64,000 nt of DNA from Acidithiobacillus ferridurans (lineage in GTDB: Bacteria; Pseudomonadota; Gammaproteobacteria; Acidithiobacillales; Acidithiobacillaceae): positions 1,815,501-1,879,500 of the forward strand of contig NZ_AP018795.1 in NCBI RefSeq assembly GCF_003966655.1. Reading direction: 5' to 3'. The number at the start of each line of letters is the position of its first letter. The first letter of the stretch is position 1. Position numbers and translations under genes: made by a program. The notes beneath the pieces are model-generated. The model made no database searches and was not told where the DNA came from. It saw only the letters and a list, made by a program, of their open reading frames with translations. Shown in pieces: positions 1 to 8,720 of this stretch.

Positions 1-2
1 CG

Positions 3-569
3 GCCCTTGCCGCAGCTCCATTGCCGCCTGCCCGCGTCACATCGGCACCGGTGCGCAGTGCGCCGGCCGTTGTTCCCCGCCCGGCCGCGCCTTCCGTAAC
101 ACCACCCCCGGTTCGTTATTCGTCCGCAGCGCTGCCCTTGACCACCACAGCGCCAGCCCTTCCCGCCGCACCGGCTATTCCGGCAGCGCCCTCCGCGGCG
201 CAGACCCTGAGCGGCGCCGGCACATCCTTTTCCGCTGCGTGGCAGGGGGATATGACCAAAGCACGTCAGGACAGTGCCCGGTGTGCGGCGATGTCGTCCG
301 TCGCGCGGACGTCGTGCTGGCAGGACGTCTCCGCTTGGGCGGAGAAGCGCGCGGCACATTATCAGGCACTCAGCACCCGGGCCACAGGCGCTCAGTCCCA
401 GCAAATGCAATCCGCAGCAAAGTTTTTCGGGGTAACCGGGGAGTGGGCCAGTGCCTGCGGTTCGATTACTTCACAGCAATGCGCCGAATCGCCACTCATC
501 GGCAAGATGCAGCAATGGAAGGCCTCTGTAGGGCTACCGGGGGCGGCGGTGACTATACCTACGCCCTGA
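3..569 (+). CDS. hypothetical Pro/Ala-rich protein, 5' partial
   Basis: The reading frame is open to the left edge, so the true start lies outside the window. The visible part begins with about 65 residues of proline/alanine-rich low-complexity sequence, probably a periplasmic linker. A compact domain of about 115 residues follows, with four cysteines (in ARCAAM, TSCWQD, SACGS, QQCAE) that could form disulfides. No family is recognised. The stop is 104 bases before thiS. An exported, cysteine-stabilised protein with a disordered linker is an inference from composition only. Confidence 0.6.
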   Translation, partial: ALAAAPLPPARVTSAPVRSAPAVVPRPAAPSVTPPPVRYSSAALPLTTTAPALPAAPAIPAAPSAAQTLSGAGTSFSAAWQGDMTKARQDSARCAAMSSVARTSCWQDVSAWAEKRAAHYQALSTRATGAQSQQMQSAAKFFGVTGEWASACGSITSQQCAESPLIGKMQQWKASVGLPGAAVTIPTP

Positions 570-637
570 ACACGGGGTTATTTTGTCATTGCCGCGATCG
601 TTCGGAATATCTGCGCCACCTGGGCGGGCGCATTCGC

Positions 638-666
638 TTGACGCTCTTCCGGTGAGGTTCTAGCAT
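638..666 (+). promoter_or_regulatory. possible sigma-70 promoter of thiS
   Basis: TTGACG and TAGCAT are separated by 17 bases. The predicted transcription start (about 673) falls right at the thiS ATG, and no Shine-Dalgarno sequence precedes that ATG. A leaderless message is possible. The motif match is moderate and untested. Confidence 0.3.
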
Positions 667-673
667 CGCTATC

Positions 674-874
674 ATGCAGATTCTGGTGAATGGTGTGGCC
701 CGCGAGGTGCCTGAGCAGATGACGGTGCGGGCGCTGCTGGCCGAGCTGGGCTGGGCGGAGCGCCGTGTGGCCGTTGAATGCAATGGTGAAATCGTACCGC
801 GCAGTACCCACGCCACGGCGACGCTGGCGGCCGGTGACCGCCTGGAGATCATCCAGGCGGTAGGCGGCGGCTGA
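674..874 (+). CDS. thiS: thiamine sulfur carrier protein ThiS
   Basis: This is a 66-residue ubiquitin-fold sulfur carrier. Its C-terminal Gly-Gly is adenylated and then thiocarboxylated to deliver sulfur to ThiG for thiazole formation. The sequence starts MQILVNG, has the NGEIVPR segment typical of ThiS, and ends in AVGGG as required. It lies 44 bases upstream of the thiG start, which supports the call. No ThiF is adjacent; the E1-like gene at 7830-8585 is a candidate activator. Confidence 0.93.
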   Translation: MQILVNGVAREVPEQMTVRALLAELGWAERRVAVECNGEIVPRSTHATATLAAGDRLEIIQAVGGG

Positions 875-918
875 GTACTCCGCACTAAATCCCTTTTTTG
901 AGGCGAAAGACAAACACA

Positions 919-1701
919 ATGCGTAAGGATCCTTTGGTGATTGCAGGGCGGGAGTACCAGTCCCGTCTGCTGGTGGGTACGGGAAAATATAAGGATTTTG
1001 CCGAGACCAGGGCGGCCATCGACGCGGCTGGCGCGGAGATCGTCACCGTGGCACTGCGCCGGATGAATCTGGGGCAGAGTAAAGACGCACCTAATCTGTT
1101 GGAGTTTCTCCCGGCGGACCGCTTTACCATCCTGCCGAACACGGCAGGATGCTACACGGCGGAGGATGCGGTGCGCACCTGCCGTTTGGCTCGGGAGCTG
1201 GGTGACTGGAAACTGGTCAAGCTGGAAGTCATCGGTGACCCTCAGACTCTATACCCGGATATGCGACAGACCTACGATGCGGCCAAAATCCTCATCGCCG
1301 AGGGCTTCGAGGTGATGGTCTACAGTGTGGATGATCCGGTGGCCTGCAAGACCTTTGCGGAGATGGGCTGTGTGGCGGTGATGCCGCTGGCGGCACCCAT
1401 CGGTTCCGGTCTGGGCATTCGTAATCCTTACAATCTGCGCATCATTCTGGAGCAGGCGACAGTACCGATTCTGGTGGATGCGGGCGTGGGCACGGCGTCT
1501 GACGTGGCGGTGGCGCTGGAGCTGGGTTGTGATGGCGTTTTATTGAACACCGCCATTGCCGCAGCCAAAGACCCCATTCTCATGGCCGAGGCGATGCGGC
1601 AGGGAGTGGAGGCCGGGCGTAAGGCCTTTTTGGCGGGGCGCATGCCACGCAAGCTGTATGCCAGCGCCAGCAGCCCTGTGGATGGCCTCTTTTTTGAGTA
1701 G
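919..1701 (+). CDS. thiG: thiazole synthase ThiG
   Basis: ThiG condenses deoxyxylulose-5-phosphate, dehydroglycine and ThiS-thiocarboxylate into the thiazole phosphate moiety of thiamine. The 260-residue protein is a full-length TIM barrel. LVKLEVIGD places the Schiff-base lysine near residue 101, and the phosphate-binding stretches PIGSGLGI and [10 protein letters not shown] are present. I chose ATG 919 because the product then begins [10 protein letters not shown] like other ThiG proteins. An in-frame TTG at 898 has no better ribosome site. The 3' end overlaps the next gene by 20 bases. Confidence 0.95.
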   Translation: MRKDPLVIAGREYQSRLLVGTGKYKDFAETRAAIDAAGAEIVTVALRRMNLGQSKDAPNLLEFLPADRFTILPNTAGCYTAEDAVRTCRLARELGDWKLVKLEVIGDPQTLYPDMRQTYDAAKILIAEGFEVMVYSVDDPVACKTFAEMGCVAVMPLAAPIGSGLGIRNPYNLRIILEQATVPILVDAGVGTASDVAVALELGCDGVLLNTAIAAAKDPILMAEAMRQGVEAGRKAFLAGRMPRKLYASASSPVDGLFFE

Positions 1702-2272
1702 CAATGATGCCTTGGAATACGCGCGTACCGCCCCCCTTGACGAGGAATTTGTCGAGGCAGTGGAGCGCCTGGTCATGGGCGCAGTGCCCGGTGGCGCAGT
1801 GCCAGACTATGCGGAAGACTGGGACGAGGCGGAGCGGCTGATTGCCCGGCTGGGCGATCAGGGGGTGGGCGTACGCTTCGAATTCGTGGCGGATGAGAAC
1901 GGCCAGCGCTGGCACAGCTATCTGGATTGGCAGGAGCCGGTCAGCCACGAATGGCAGTTGACCGAGGCGGAGGAGATGACGGCGGCGCAGGCGGTGACGC
2001 GGGCGGCTCTGGTCTGGTATTACCAGCAGGAGATCGCGGCGGCCAGCGCCCAGCCACCGGACGGCTGGGCCTATTTTGAGGTGGTGGAACGTCTGGGTAT
2101 GGCCCGGGATATGCTGGCGCGCTCCCTGGACGATCATCCGGTGCTGGTGGAAGAGGCGGAGATGATGGCCCGTTATCAGGAGCTTCTGGAAAAATTCAAC
2201 GCGCTCTATGAACTCGCCAATCAGGCGCTGGATCAACGCCTCGGCGCACCGGCGCGCAGTACCATGCACTAG
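1682..2272 (+). CDS. conserved hypothetical acidic protein between thiG and mpl
   Basis: The product is 196 residues, acidic, alpha-rich and rich in Trp/Tyr (for example HSYLDWQEP and VWYYQQE). No signal peptide, membrane segment or recognised motif is visible. The frame is open further upstream through thiG; I chose ATG 1682 (MASFLSS) because it gives a small coupled overlap with the thiG stop. TTG 1694 is an alternative. It is followed by mpl after 12 bases, so it is probably cotranscribed with thiS-thiG-mpl. Function unknown. Confidence 0.7.
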   Translation: MASFLSSNDALEYARTAPLDEEFVEAVERLVMGAVPGGAVPDYAEDWDEAERLIARLGDQGVGVRFEFVADENGQRWHSYLDWQEPVSHEWQLTEAEEMTAAQAVTRAALVWYYQQEIAAASAQPPDGWAYFEVVERLGMARDMLARSLDDHPVLVEEAEMMARYQELLEKFNALYELANQALDQRLGAPARSTMH

Positions 2273-2284
2273 GCCCGCCCTACC

Positions 2285-3652
2285 ATGCATATCCACGTCC
2301 TCGGCGTCTGCGGGACTTTCATGGGAGGTATCGCGTTGCTGGCGCGGGCGGCGGGGCACCAAGTAACGGGTTCGGATGCACACACCTATCCCCCCATGAG
2401 TGATCTGCTGGCCCGTGAAGGGGTTATGGTCCATGAAGGCTATGATCCCGCTCAACTGGATCCTGTCCCCGACCTGGTGCTCATCGGCAACGCCCTGTCG
2501 CGAGGCAACCTCTGTGTGGAGGCCGTTCTGGACCGGCAGATACCCTATGATTCCGGTCCCGCCTGGCTGTCCCGGGAGATACTGCAAAGCCGCTGGGTAC
2601 TGGCCGTGGCGGGTACCCACGGCAAGACCACGACGACCTCCATCCTGACCTGGATATTGCAGGAGGCAGGACTCGATCCGGGGTTTCTCATCGGTGGGGA
2701 GGCGCGCAATTTCGGTGTGTCGGCGCGGCTGACGGATAGCCCTTTTTTTGTGATCGAGGCGGATGAGTATGACACCGCCTTTTTCGATAAACGTTCCAAG
2801 TTCGTGCACTATCACCCGCGGACGCTGATACTCAACAATCTGGAATACGACCATGCCGATATATTTCCGGATGTAGAGGCGATCATCACCGAGTTTCACC
2901 ACCTGCTGCGCACCGTACCCGGCGCGGGCGCGGTTATCGTGAATGATGGAGTACCAGCGCTGAAACGGGTGCTGGAGCGCGGTTGTTGGACGCCACTGCA
3001 ACGCTTTGCCGGTACGGGTGAGTGGCAGGTGCGGCTGGACGCTGTGGATGGCAGCCGTTTTACCGTGCTGGAGCAGGACGTCGAGCGCGGGCAAGTCAGT
3101 TGGGAGATGGCCGGGTCCTTCAACGCCGATAATGCATTAGCGGCCTTGCTGGCGGCGCGGCATGCCGGGGTACCGCTAGCGGTCGGATGTGTGGCATTGC
3201 GCAACTTTCAGGGGGTGCGGCGGCGCCTGGAGCTGTGTGGACGGGCTGGTGGCGTGGCGGTGTATGACGACTTTGCCCACCACCCCACGGCCATCGCTGC
3301 CACCATCACGGCCCTGCGCGGGCGGATGGCGGGGACGGGGCGTCTGATTGCCGTGCTGGAACCACGCTCCAATACCATGAAGATGGGGGTGCACCGGCAG
3401 ACGCTGGGACCAAGTTTGCAAGGCGCGGATCGAGCGTTTGTCTATGCTCCGGCAGATCTGGGTTGGGATGTGGCGGCAGCCCTGGATTCCGCCGCGCAAG
3501 TTTATGTCGATATGGACGCGCTCTTGCGGGCGCTGGACGCAGAATTGCGCCCGGGGGATCACATACTCATCATGAGCAACGGTGCCTTCGGCGGGATTCA
3601 CGGACGCCTGCTCGAACGTCTCGCCCGCCGGGATGTACCGGCAGGGTCGTAA
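2285..3652 (+). CDS. mpl: UDP-MurNAc:L-Ala-gamma-D-Glu-mDAP ligase
   Basis: This ATP-dependent ligase reattaches the murein tripeptide to UDP-MurNAc during peptidoglycan recycling in the cytoplasm. The 455-residue protein has the Mur ligase layout: a N-terminal Rossmann segment ([12 protein letters not shown]), a P-loop [10 protein letters not shown] at 110-119, the central-domain [15 protein letters not shown] and [11 protein letters not shown] stretches, and the C-terminal DFAHHPTA motif. EADEYD with the C/GTFMGG N-terminus separates Mpl from MurC. The length matches the family. Confidence 0.95.
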   Translation: MHIHVLGVCGTFMGGIALLARAAGHQVTGSDAHTYPPMSDLLAREGVMVHEGYDPAQLDPVPDLVLIGNALSRGNLCVEAVLDRQIPYDSGPAWLSREILQSRWVLAVAGTHGKTTTTSILTWILQEAGLDPGFLIGGEARNFGVSARLTDSPFFVIEADEYDTAFFDKRSKFVHYHPRTLILNNLEYDHADIFPDVEAIITEFHHLLRTVPGAGAVIVNDGVPALKRVLERGCWTPLQRFAGTGEWQVRLDAVDGSRFTVLEQDVERGQVSWEMAGSFNADNALAALLAARHAGVPLAVGCVALRNFQGVRRRLELCGRAGGVAVYDDFAHHPTAIAATITALRGRMAGTGRLIAVLEPRSNTMKMGVHRQTLGPSLQGADRAFVYAPADLGWDVAAALDSAAQVYVDMDALLRALDAELRPGDHILIMSNGAFGGIHGRLLERLARRDVPAGS

Positions 3653-3683
3653 TCCCGGGTTCCATCCGGGTCAAGGAGCGCTA

Positions 3684-4301
3684 ATGGAAGATCGGCGACG
3701 GCAGGATCGGGTTTGTGTGGCGATAAGCGGCGCTTCCGGTGCCGCTTATGGATTGCGGCTGGTGGAGGTGCTCCTGACCGCCGGGGTGCGGGTCTATCTG
3801 CTGATATCGGACGCGGCGCGGGTGGTTTGCCGTGAGGAGTTGAGTCTGGATCTCCCGGATACGGCTGAGGCGGTGACCCGTTTCCTCAATGAACGGTTCG
3901 GCGCCGACCCGGACCTGTTATCGGTTTATGCCCAGGATGACTGGCTGTCTCCCGTGGCCTCCGGCTCCAATGCGGCTCAGGCCATGGTGGTCTGTCCCTG
4001 TTCCGGGGGGACACTGGCCGCCATTGCCCACGGGCTGTCCGAGAATCTGATCGAGCGCGCCGCCGATGTGATGCTGAAAGAAGGCCTGAAACTCATTCTG
4101 GTGCCCCGCGAAAGCCCCGTCTCGACGATCCATCTGGAAAATATGCTGAAGCTGGCACAGATGGGGGTATGCATTCTGCCGGCGAGCCCCGGTTTTTACC
4201 ACCACCCCCAAAAAATCGAAGATTTGGTGGATTTCATCGTGGCGCGGATTCTGGACCAACTGGGGTTGCCGAACCGGATTGTGCGGCGCTGGGGAGAGTA
4301 G
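3684..4301 (+). CDS. ubiX: flavin prenyltransferase UbiX
   Basis: UbiX makes prenylated FMN, the cofactor of the UbiD decarboxylase in ubiquinone synthesis. The 205-residue product has GASGAAYG near residues 16-23 for flavin phosphate binding, the [20 protein letters not shown] core, and the C-terminal RESP and ASPGFYHHP motifs. ATG 3684 follows AAGGAG at 3673-3678; longer in-frame versions overlap mpl and lack family similarity. The last 68 bases overlap the convergent mlaF-like gene. Confidence 0.94.
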   Translation: MEDRRRQDRVCVAISGASGAAYGLRLVEVLLTAGVRVYLLISDAARVVCREELSLDLPDTAEAVTRFLNERFGADPDLLSVYAQDDWLSPVASGSNAAQAMVVCPCSGGTLAAIAHGLSENLIERAADVMLKEGLKLILVPRESPVSTIHLENMLKLAQMGVCILPASPGFYHHPQKIEDLVDFIVARILDQLGLPNRIVRRWGE

Positions 4302-5085
4302 GGCGTTTTTCTGCGGCGCGGAGGCTGGTCAGCAGGCGTTCGCCACGTTCCCCATGGAAGAACGCACGGATGTAGGGGGAATGCACCTGTTGAACCTCTA
4401 TCAGTGAACCGACCGTCAGCACCTTGCCGTCGGCCAGCACGGCGACACGATCAGCGATGGCGGCGAGGCTGTCCAGGTCGTGACTGACCATGACCACGGT
4501 AAAGCCGATATCGCCGTGGATCTGCCGGAGCAGGGCGTCAAATTCCGCGGCCGCGATAGGGTCGAGTCCGGAAGTGGGTTCGTCGAGAAAGAGAATCTCC
4601 GCTTCCATGGCCAGGGCGCGGGCGAGGGCAACCCGTTTGACCATTCCTCCCGACAACTCCGCCGGCAGTTTCCAGGCGTCGCTGGGCTTCAGGCCTACCA
4701 TTTGCAACTTCAGAGCCACCAGATCGCTGATTTCGGAACGGCTGAGATATCCCCACTCCAGTAGCGGAAAGGCGATATTTTCATAAACCGTCAGGGCGCT
4801 GAACAGGGCTCCCTGTTGAAAGAGCACTCCCCAGCGCTGGCGCAGGGCAATTAGTTCGCGCAGATTGAGCGCTTGCGGATTTTCGCCAAGGATGGTCATC
4901 CGTCCTTCAGCGATGGGGACGAGGCCCATCATGGCGCGCAGCAGCGTGGTCTTACCGGTGCCACTGCCGCCGACGATGGCGAGTATCTCTCCGCAGCGAA
5001 CGGTCAGATCGAGGTGCCGCTGAATCCAGTGAGTTCCGAACCGGGTGGCGATATCGGTCAGGACGATGGCGTCGGGGCGGCCCAT
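4234..5085 (-). CDS. mlaF: lipid-asymmetry ABC transporter ATPase (MlaF-like)
   Basis: This cytoplasmic ATPase of an Mla/Ttg2-type transporter moves phospholipid between the inner membrane and periplasmic carriers. The 283-residue protein shows Walker [10 protein letters not shown] (39-47), the Q-loop, the signature ELSGGM, Walker [13 protein letters not shown] and an H-loop (MVSHD). ATG 5085 overlaps the upstream permease stop by one base (TGATG), so translation is probably coupled. The C-terminal tail after GERGERLL is unusually long and lies in the overlap with ubiX. No mlaD, mlaB or mlaC follows, so the substrate-binding parts must be encoded elsewhere. Confidence 0.88.
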   Translation of the reverse strand: MGRPDAIVLTDIATRFGTHWIQRHLDLTVRCGEILAIVGGSGTGKTTLLRAMMGLVPIAEGRMTILGENPQALNLRELIALRQRWGVLFQQGALFSALTVYENIAFPLLEWGYLSRSEISDLVALKLQMVGLKPSDAWKLPAELSGGMVKRVALARALAMEAEILFLDEPTSGLDPIAAAEFDALLRQIHGDIGFTVVMVSHDLDSLAAIADRVAVLADGKVLTVGSLIEVQQVHSPYIRAFFHGERGERLLTSLRAAEKRPTLPSAAQSGSATPVGPESAPR

Positions 5086-6221
5086 CAGTTGGCGATTCCC
5101 GTATTGGCAAAAACCAGGGCAAGAATGGCATCGATAAGGATCACCACGGTGATGGACATGACTACGGAGTTGGTGGTTTCCCGGCTCAGGCTGGTGGTAT
5201 TGGGCTTCACCTTGAGGCCATGAAAGCCCGCGATCCATGCAATGAGGACGCCGAAGAGGGCTCCTTTGACAACGCCCAGCCACAAATTGAAGCTGGGAAC
5301 TACGGCGGGCATTTGTTCGATAAAGAAACGGTTGCTGATGCCGAGATCCACTTTGGCCACGAGCATGGCTCCATACAGGCCGACCATGTCGGTCCAGAGA
5401 ACGAGTAGTGGCATTACCAGCGCCAGACCAATGACCTTGGGCAGAATCAGACGGCGGATCGGGGGAATACCGAAAGTGCGCAGGGCGTCCAGTTCTTCGG
5501 TTACGCACATGCCGCCGATTTGCGCGGTGAACGCCGAGCCGGAACGCCCCGAGAGAATGATCGCGGTGATCAGCGGGCCAAACTCACGCAGTATGCTCAG
5601 GCCGGCAATATTGATGATGTAAATGTTAGCGCCATATTGGGCAAGCGTCGAGGCCGACTGAAAGGAAATCACCACGCCGATGAGGAAGCCGATCAGGGTG
5701 AGGATGGGCAATGAGTTCGGCCCGGTATTGACGATGGTGGCGGAGATTTCGCGCCAGGGAAAACTTCGGGGGTGGCGCAGGCCACGCCCGAACTCCAGCA
5801 GCAGAGCGCCCATGAGCAGAAAAAGTCCCCAGAGGTCGCGTCCGGTTTCGATCAGGAAGGCGCCGAGCTGGTCGAGAAAATGCCAGGGATGCCGGGGCCG
5901 TGCCGTGATGGGCTGGATGTCCGCCAGACGGGCGAAGATGTTGTGATGCTGGTCGGCCATCCGGATGTTTTTGGGCAGATGATTGCCCCATGCCTGCCAA
6001 AGCAGGAGGGCCCCGGCGCTGTCGAGGACCTCGACCGCCGAGAGATCCCAGCATATTTCCGGGGCGATGTTCCGCAGCGCCGCTTCCTGTGCCGCGAATC
6101 TCCCGCCGAGGCGCCGCAATGTCCAGCGCCCGCTGAGGCGCAGCGTTCGATCATCGCACTCCCATCGCGGTTGGTGCGCGCTGATTTTAGCGGTGTGTGG
6201 GTCTGGGCTTTTCTCGGTCAT
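5085..6221 (-). CDS. mlaE: MlaE-family permease with N-terminal STAS-like domain
   Basis: The 378-residue inner-membrane permease partners the MlaF-like ATPase. Residues about 1-110 form a STAS-like domain (CWDLSAVEVLDSAGALLLWQAW), the role played by separate MlaB in Escherichia coli. From about 130 onward it is a typical MlaE permease, with hydrophobic segments and the conserved PNSLPI, REFGPLITA and SGRSGSAFTAQIG motifs. ATG 6221 (MTEKSPDP) was preferred over upstream frames that run into the divergent lipoprotein gene. The fused STAS domain is known in other proteobacteria. Confidence 0.9.
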   Translation of the reverse strand: MTEKSPDPHTAKISAHQPRWECDDRTLRLSGRWTLRRLGGRFAAQEAALRNIAPEICWDLSAVEVLDSAGALLLWQAWGNHLPKNIRMADQHHNIFARLADIQPITARPRHPWHFLDQLGAFLIETGRDLWGLFLLMGALLLEFGRGLRHPRSFPWREISATIVNTGPNSLPILTLIGFLIGVVISFQSASTLAQYGANIYIINIAGLSILREFGPLITAIILSGRSGSAFTAQIGGMCVTEELDALRTFGIPPIRRLILPKVIGLALVMPLLVLWTDMVGLYGAMLVAKVDLGISNRFFIEQMPAVVPSFNLWLGVVKGALFGVLIAWIAGFHGLKVKPNTTSLSRETTNSVVMSITVVILIDAILALVFANTGIAN

Positions 6222-6265
6222 TCCCTGGGTTATACTCGACGACTGACGTTTGCAGGAGTGCTCGG

Positions 6266-6769
6266 ATGGCCATTGTCGCACGAAGTTCCCGCATCACCCA
6301 ACGGTTTCGCTGCTGGGCCGCACTGCTGGTCGCGCTGCCGCTCAGCGCCTGCGGTGCCTTCCCTGCCTACCAGCCGGAGGTGCAGTTGCTGAGTATTCAG
6401 CCCGAAACGGTAGGTCTGGTCGCGCAGACTTTTATGCTGTCGCTCAAGGTCAGCAACCCCAATGACAGTGCGCTCCGTGCCAAGGCGGGAGAGGCGCGTC
6501 TGTATGTGCAGGATCGGCAGGTGGCTTACGGATTGCTGGACAAGCCGATCGTTGTACCCGCCTATGGTAGCGCCACGGTGAGTATCCCGGTCACAGGCAA
6601 TTTTCTGCCATTGCTGGGGGATCTCGGCAGTGTCAGCGCCGGGGCGGGACTCCCCTATACCGTCAAAGGTTATCTGGTGACCGGCATGTTCGATATGCGG
6701 GTACCTTTTACCGTCACTGGTGCTTTGCATCTGCCGCTGTCGCCGAGCCCCAGCGCAGTTTTGCCTTGA
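6266..6769 (+). CDS. LEA14/WHy-like lipoprotein
   Basis: The 167-residue protein has a hydrophobic signal segment and lipobox PLSAC, with the lipidated cysteine at 29. After that it resembles the LEA type 2/WHy fold: LKVSNPNDSALRAKAGEARLYVQDRQVAYG, then alternating beta strands with conserved glycines. Such proteins are periplasmic or outer-membrane lipoproteins of unknown function. ATG 6266 follows GCAGGAG (6252-6258). It is divergent from the mlaE-like gene (44-base gap), so a shared envelope role is conceivable. It overlaps the convergent downstream gene by 56 bases. Confidence 0.75.
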   Translation: MAIVARSSRITQRFRCWAALLVALPLSACGAFPAYQPEVQLLSIQPETVGLVAQTFMLSLKVSNPNDSALRAKAGEARLYVQDRQVAYGLLDKPIVVPAYGSATVSIPVTGNFLPLLGDLGSVSAGAGLPYTVKGYLVTGMFDMRVPFTVTGALHLPLSPSPSAVLP

Positions 6770-7490
6770 GGGGGAGGTGATCGGAGAGCGGTTCGGTGAC
6801 GGTTTCAATCATCGTGAATTCCAGGTCAGGGCTACAGAGGATGTGATCGAAGGAAAAGCGCGGTGACCAGCTGGGAAAGGTAGGTGGGCTCCAGGGCGGC
6901 GCCTGCAGGCCACTTTCATTGAGGAGTATGCGCATTTCCGGGGAACGCGCCGTGCAGTTCAGGTCGCCCATGAGAATGAGATTTGGGCGTCCGCGCAGGC
7001 GTTGGGCGAGATCGCGTATCTGACCGAGGCGCGCATGACGGCTGAGGCCGAGGTGGGTGATGATCACTGTCAGGGATCTTCCACCGGCGTTGATCCGGTT
7101 TTCCAGCATGCCGCGCCCTTTCATGAAGCTGGGCAGGGAATGCGCGATGGTCTCTTCGATCGGCCAGCGGGAGAGAATGCCGTTGCTATGCTGGGCAAAG
7201 TCGCCAAAGTCGCGGGTACGTTGTTGCGCCCAGTAAGGGAAATGGGCTCGGTCAGCGAGAAAACCCGCCTGATTGACATACTGGCTGCGAAAAGAGCCGG
7301 CATCGACCTCGTTGAGTCCGGCGATGTCGGTTCCCTCCAGAACCGCGGCGATCCGCTCCAGGTTGCGCAGACTCTGGCCATGCGGCATCACGTACTTCCA
7401 GCCGTGCAGAAACATGTGCCGGGCGCGGTGGGAGCCGATACCCACCTGGATGTTGAAGGACGTCACAGAAAACTCTGAGGTCTCAGTCAT
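6714..7490 (-). CDS. endonuclease/exonuclease/phosphatase family protein
   Basis: This 258-residue metal-dependent phosphodiesterase/nuclease-fold protein carries the family landmarks: SFNIQ at the start, GLNEVDAG (metal-binding Glu), THLGLSRHARLGQ, MGDLNCT (catalytic Asp/Asn) and SDHLPL near the end (catalytic Asp-His). No signal peptide is evident. The substrate cannot be set from sequence; relatives act on nucleic acids, inositol phosphates or sphingolipids. ATG 7490 gives the compact product MTETSEFS. Its 5' end overlaps the preceding gene by 8 bases, so it probably belongs to the moeB operon. Confidence 0.82.
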   Translation of the reverse strand: MTETSEFSVTSFNIQVGIGSHRARHMFLHGWKYVMPHGQSLRNLERIAAVLEGTDIAGLNEVDAGSFRSQYVNQAGFLADRAHFPYWAQQRTRDFGDFAQHSNGILSRWPIEETIAHSLPSFMKGRGMLENRINAGGRSLTVIITHLGLSRHARLGQIRDLAQRLRGRPNLILMGDLNCTARSPEMRILLNESGLQAPPWSPPTFPSWSPRFSFDHILCSPDLEFTMIETVTEPLSDHLPLKAKLRWGSATAADAKHQ

Positions 7491-7833
7491 GGTCGAGTTC
7501 GATATCGAGTTCCTGCCAGGGGGCGCCATCCCCCGTGCGGGTGAAGGCGCGCAGGAGGATCACCCCTTTGGTATCCGCTGCGAGTAATATCTGATAGGGC
7601 GTGTCGATGGGGACGATATCCGCGATCGGCGCGGCGGCATGGGCGTAATGTGCGAAAGATGTTTCGCCACGGGACTGGATCAACGCGGACGCTGCGGCAA
7701 AGTCCGCCGGTGGGCAGGGATAGACGGAGACGGGCATGTCGGCGGTAGCGCCGATAAGTCCTTCGCCAACACCGGATTGCAGGTCGGCGAGCAAGGCGTT
7801 GGCCAGGGTGCGTGGCAGTTTCAGGCGCCTCAT
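7483..7833 (-). CDS. small JAB/MPN-like protein coupled to the E1-like gene
   Basis: The 116-residue protein starts at ATG 7833, inside an ATGA overlap with the moeB stop. The order of features recalls a JAB/MPN (JAMM) fold: an initial helix, LIGATADMPVSVYPCP, HYAHAAAP where active JAMM proteases have His-Ser-His-Pro, an Asp in the next segment, and YQILLAADTKGVILLRAF as the C-terminal strand pair. The zinc motif is imperfect (H-x2-H instead of H-x-H), so catalytic activity is doubtful. The identification is inference; the context with an E1-like enzyme is what makes it plausible. Confidence 0.5.
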   Translation of the reverse strand: MRRLKLPRTLANALLADLQSGVGEGLIGATADMPVSVYPCPPADFAAASALIQSRGETSFAHYAHAAAPIADIVPIDTPYQILLAADTKGVILLRAFTRTGDGAPWQELDIELDHD

Positions 7834-8585
7834 GCGCAGACGCCGCAGGCCGGGTCGCGGCGCAGGGCGATCTGCCGCCACTGCCAGCTTTGCGCATCCA
7901 CCAGCAGGAGTTGTCCGGCCAGCGGGGAATGGCCGGTGCATAGCAGGCGGATGGCTTCTGCCGCCTGCATGCTGCCAAGTACCCCGAGGAGTGGGCCAAG
8001 GACGCCGCTGCGTGAGCAGGTATCTTCGGTATCCTCTACGCCGTCCGGGTAGAGACAGGCATAGCAGGCGCTTTCCGATACACGAAAATCAAAGACGGCG
8101 AGTTGCCCTTCCCAACGGATGGCCGCGGCACTGACCAAAGGTTTACCAGCATTACGGCAGGCGCGGTTGATGGCGTGCCTGCTGCCGAAGTTGTCGGTGC
8201 AATCCAGTACCACATCGTGGGTGTCCAGTGCCGCGGCAAGAGACTCGGGTTGCGCTGATTCCACCCAGGCGCTGACCCGAATCTGCTGGTTCATGGCGCG
8301 CAGTCGATCGCGTGCGGCCAACGCTTTGAGGCGTCCCAGGTCGGCCTCGCCATAGAGAATCTGGCGTTGCAGATTGCTGAGATCGACCTGATCTCCATCG
8401 CAGAGGGTCAGGTTGCCGACGCCCGCGGCCGCGAGATACTGGGCGGCCGGGCAGCCCAGGCCGCCCATGCCGATGATCAGCACCCGGCTGGCCGCCAGCG
8501 CCTGTTGTCCGGCAATGTCGATTTCCGGCAAAAGAATCTGGCGCGCATAACGCAGCAGTGCAGCGTCGTCGAGGGTATCAGTCAT
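7830..8585 (-). CDS. moeB: E1-like adenylyltransferase, HesA/MoeB/ThiF family
   Basis: This 251-residue enzyme would adenylate the C-terminal glycine of a ubiquitin-like sulfur carrier (MoaD or ThiS). It has the nucleotide-binding GMGGLG (39-44), the DGDQVDLSNLQRQ segment, LDCTDNF and two Cys pairs (CYAC, CGVC) that normally bind structural zinc. EDTCSRSG carries the catalytic-cysteine loop. MoeB versus ThiF cannot be separated by eye; a lone ThiS lies 7 kb away. ATG 8585 (MTDTLDD) was taken as the start. Confidence 0.88.
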   Translation of the reverse strand: MTDTLDDAALLRYARQILLPEIDIAGQQALAASRVLIIGMGGLGCPAAQYLAAAGVGNLTLCDGDQVDLSNLQRQILYGEADLGRLKALAARDRLRAMNQQIRVSAWVESAQPESLAAALDTHDVVLDCTDNFGSRHAINRACRNAGKPLVSAAAIRWEGQLAVFDFRVSESACYACLYPDGVEDTEDTCSRSGVLGPLLGVLGSMQAAEAIRLLCTGHSPLAGQLLLVDAQSWQWRQIALRRDPACGVCA

Positions 8586-8720
8586 GGTTCGGGATGATGC
8601 GCATCCAGTGTGGCGCTCCGGAAACGGTTGTTGCGGCGGCAGGGCGCTTTCATTGAGCATGCATTCAGTGTAGCAACGCGGAAGAATTTGCTCCAGTTAC
8701 GCAATGCTTCGCCGATGGCC

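Noticed and set aside
570-673. TPP riboswitch before thiS
   Set aside because: The stretch is only 104 bases and lacks the conserved CTGAGA core.
1580-3094. Long open frame of 504 codons on the minus strand across mpl
   Set aside because: It is antisense to thiG, the hypothetical gene and mpl, with a His/Arg/Gln-rich composition typical of a reverse-frame artefact.
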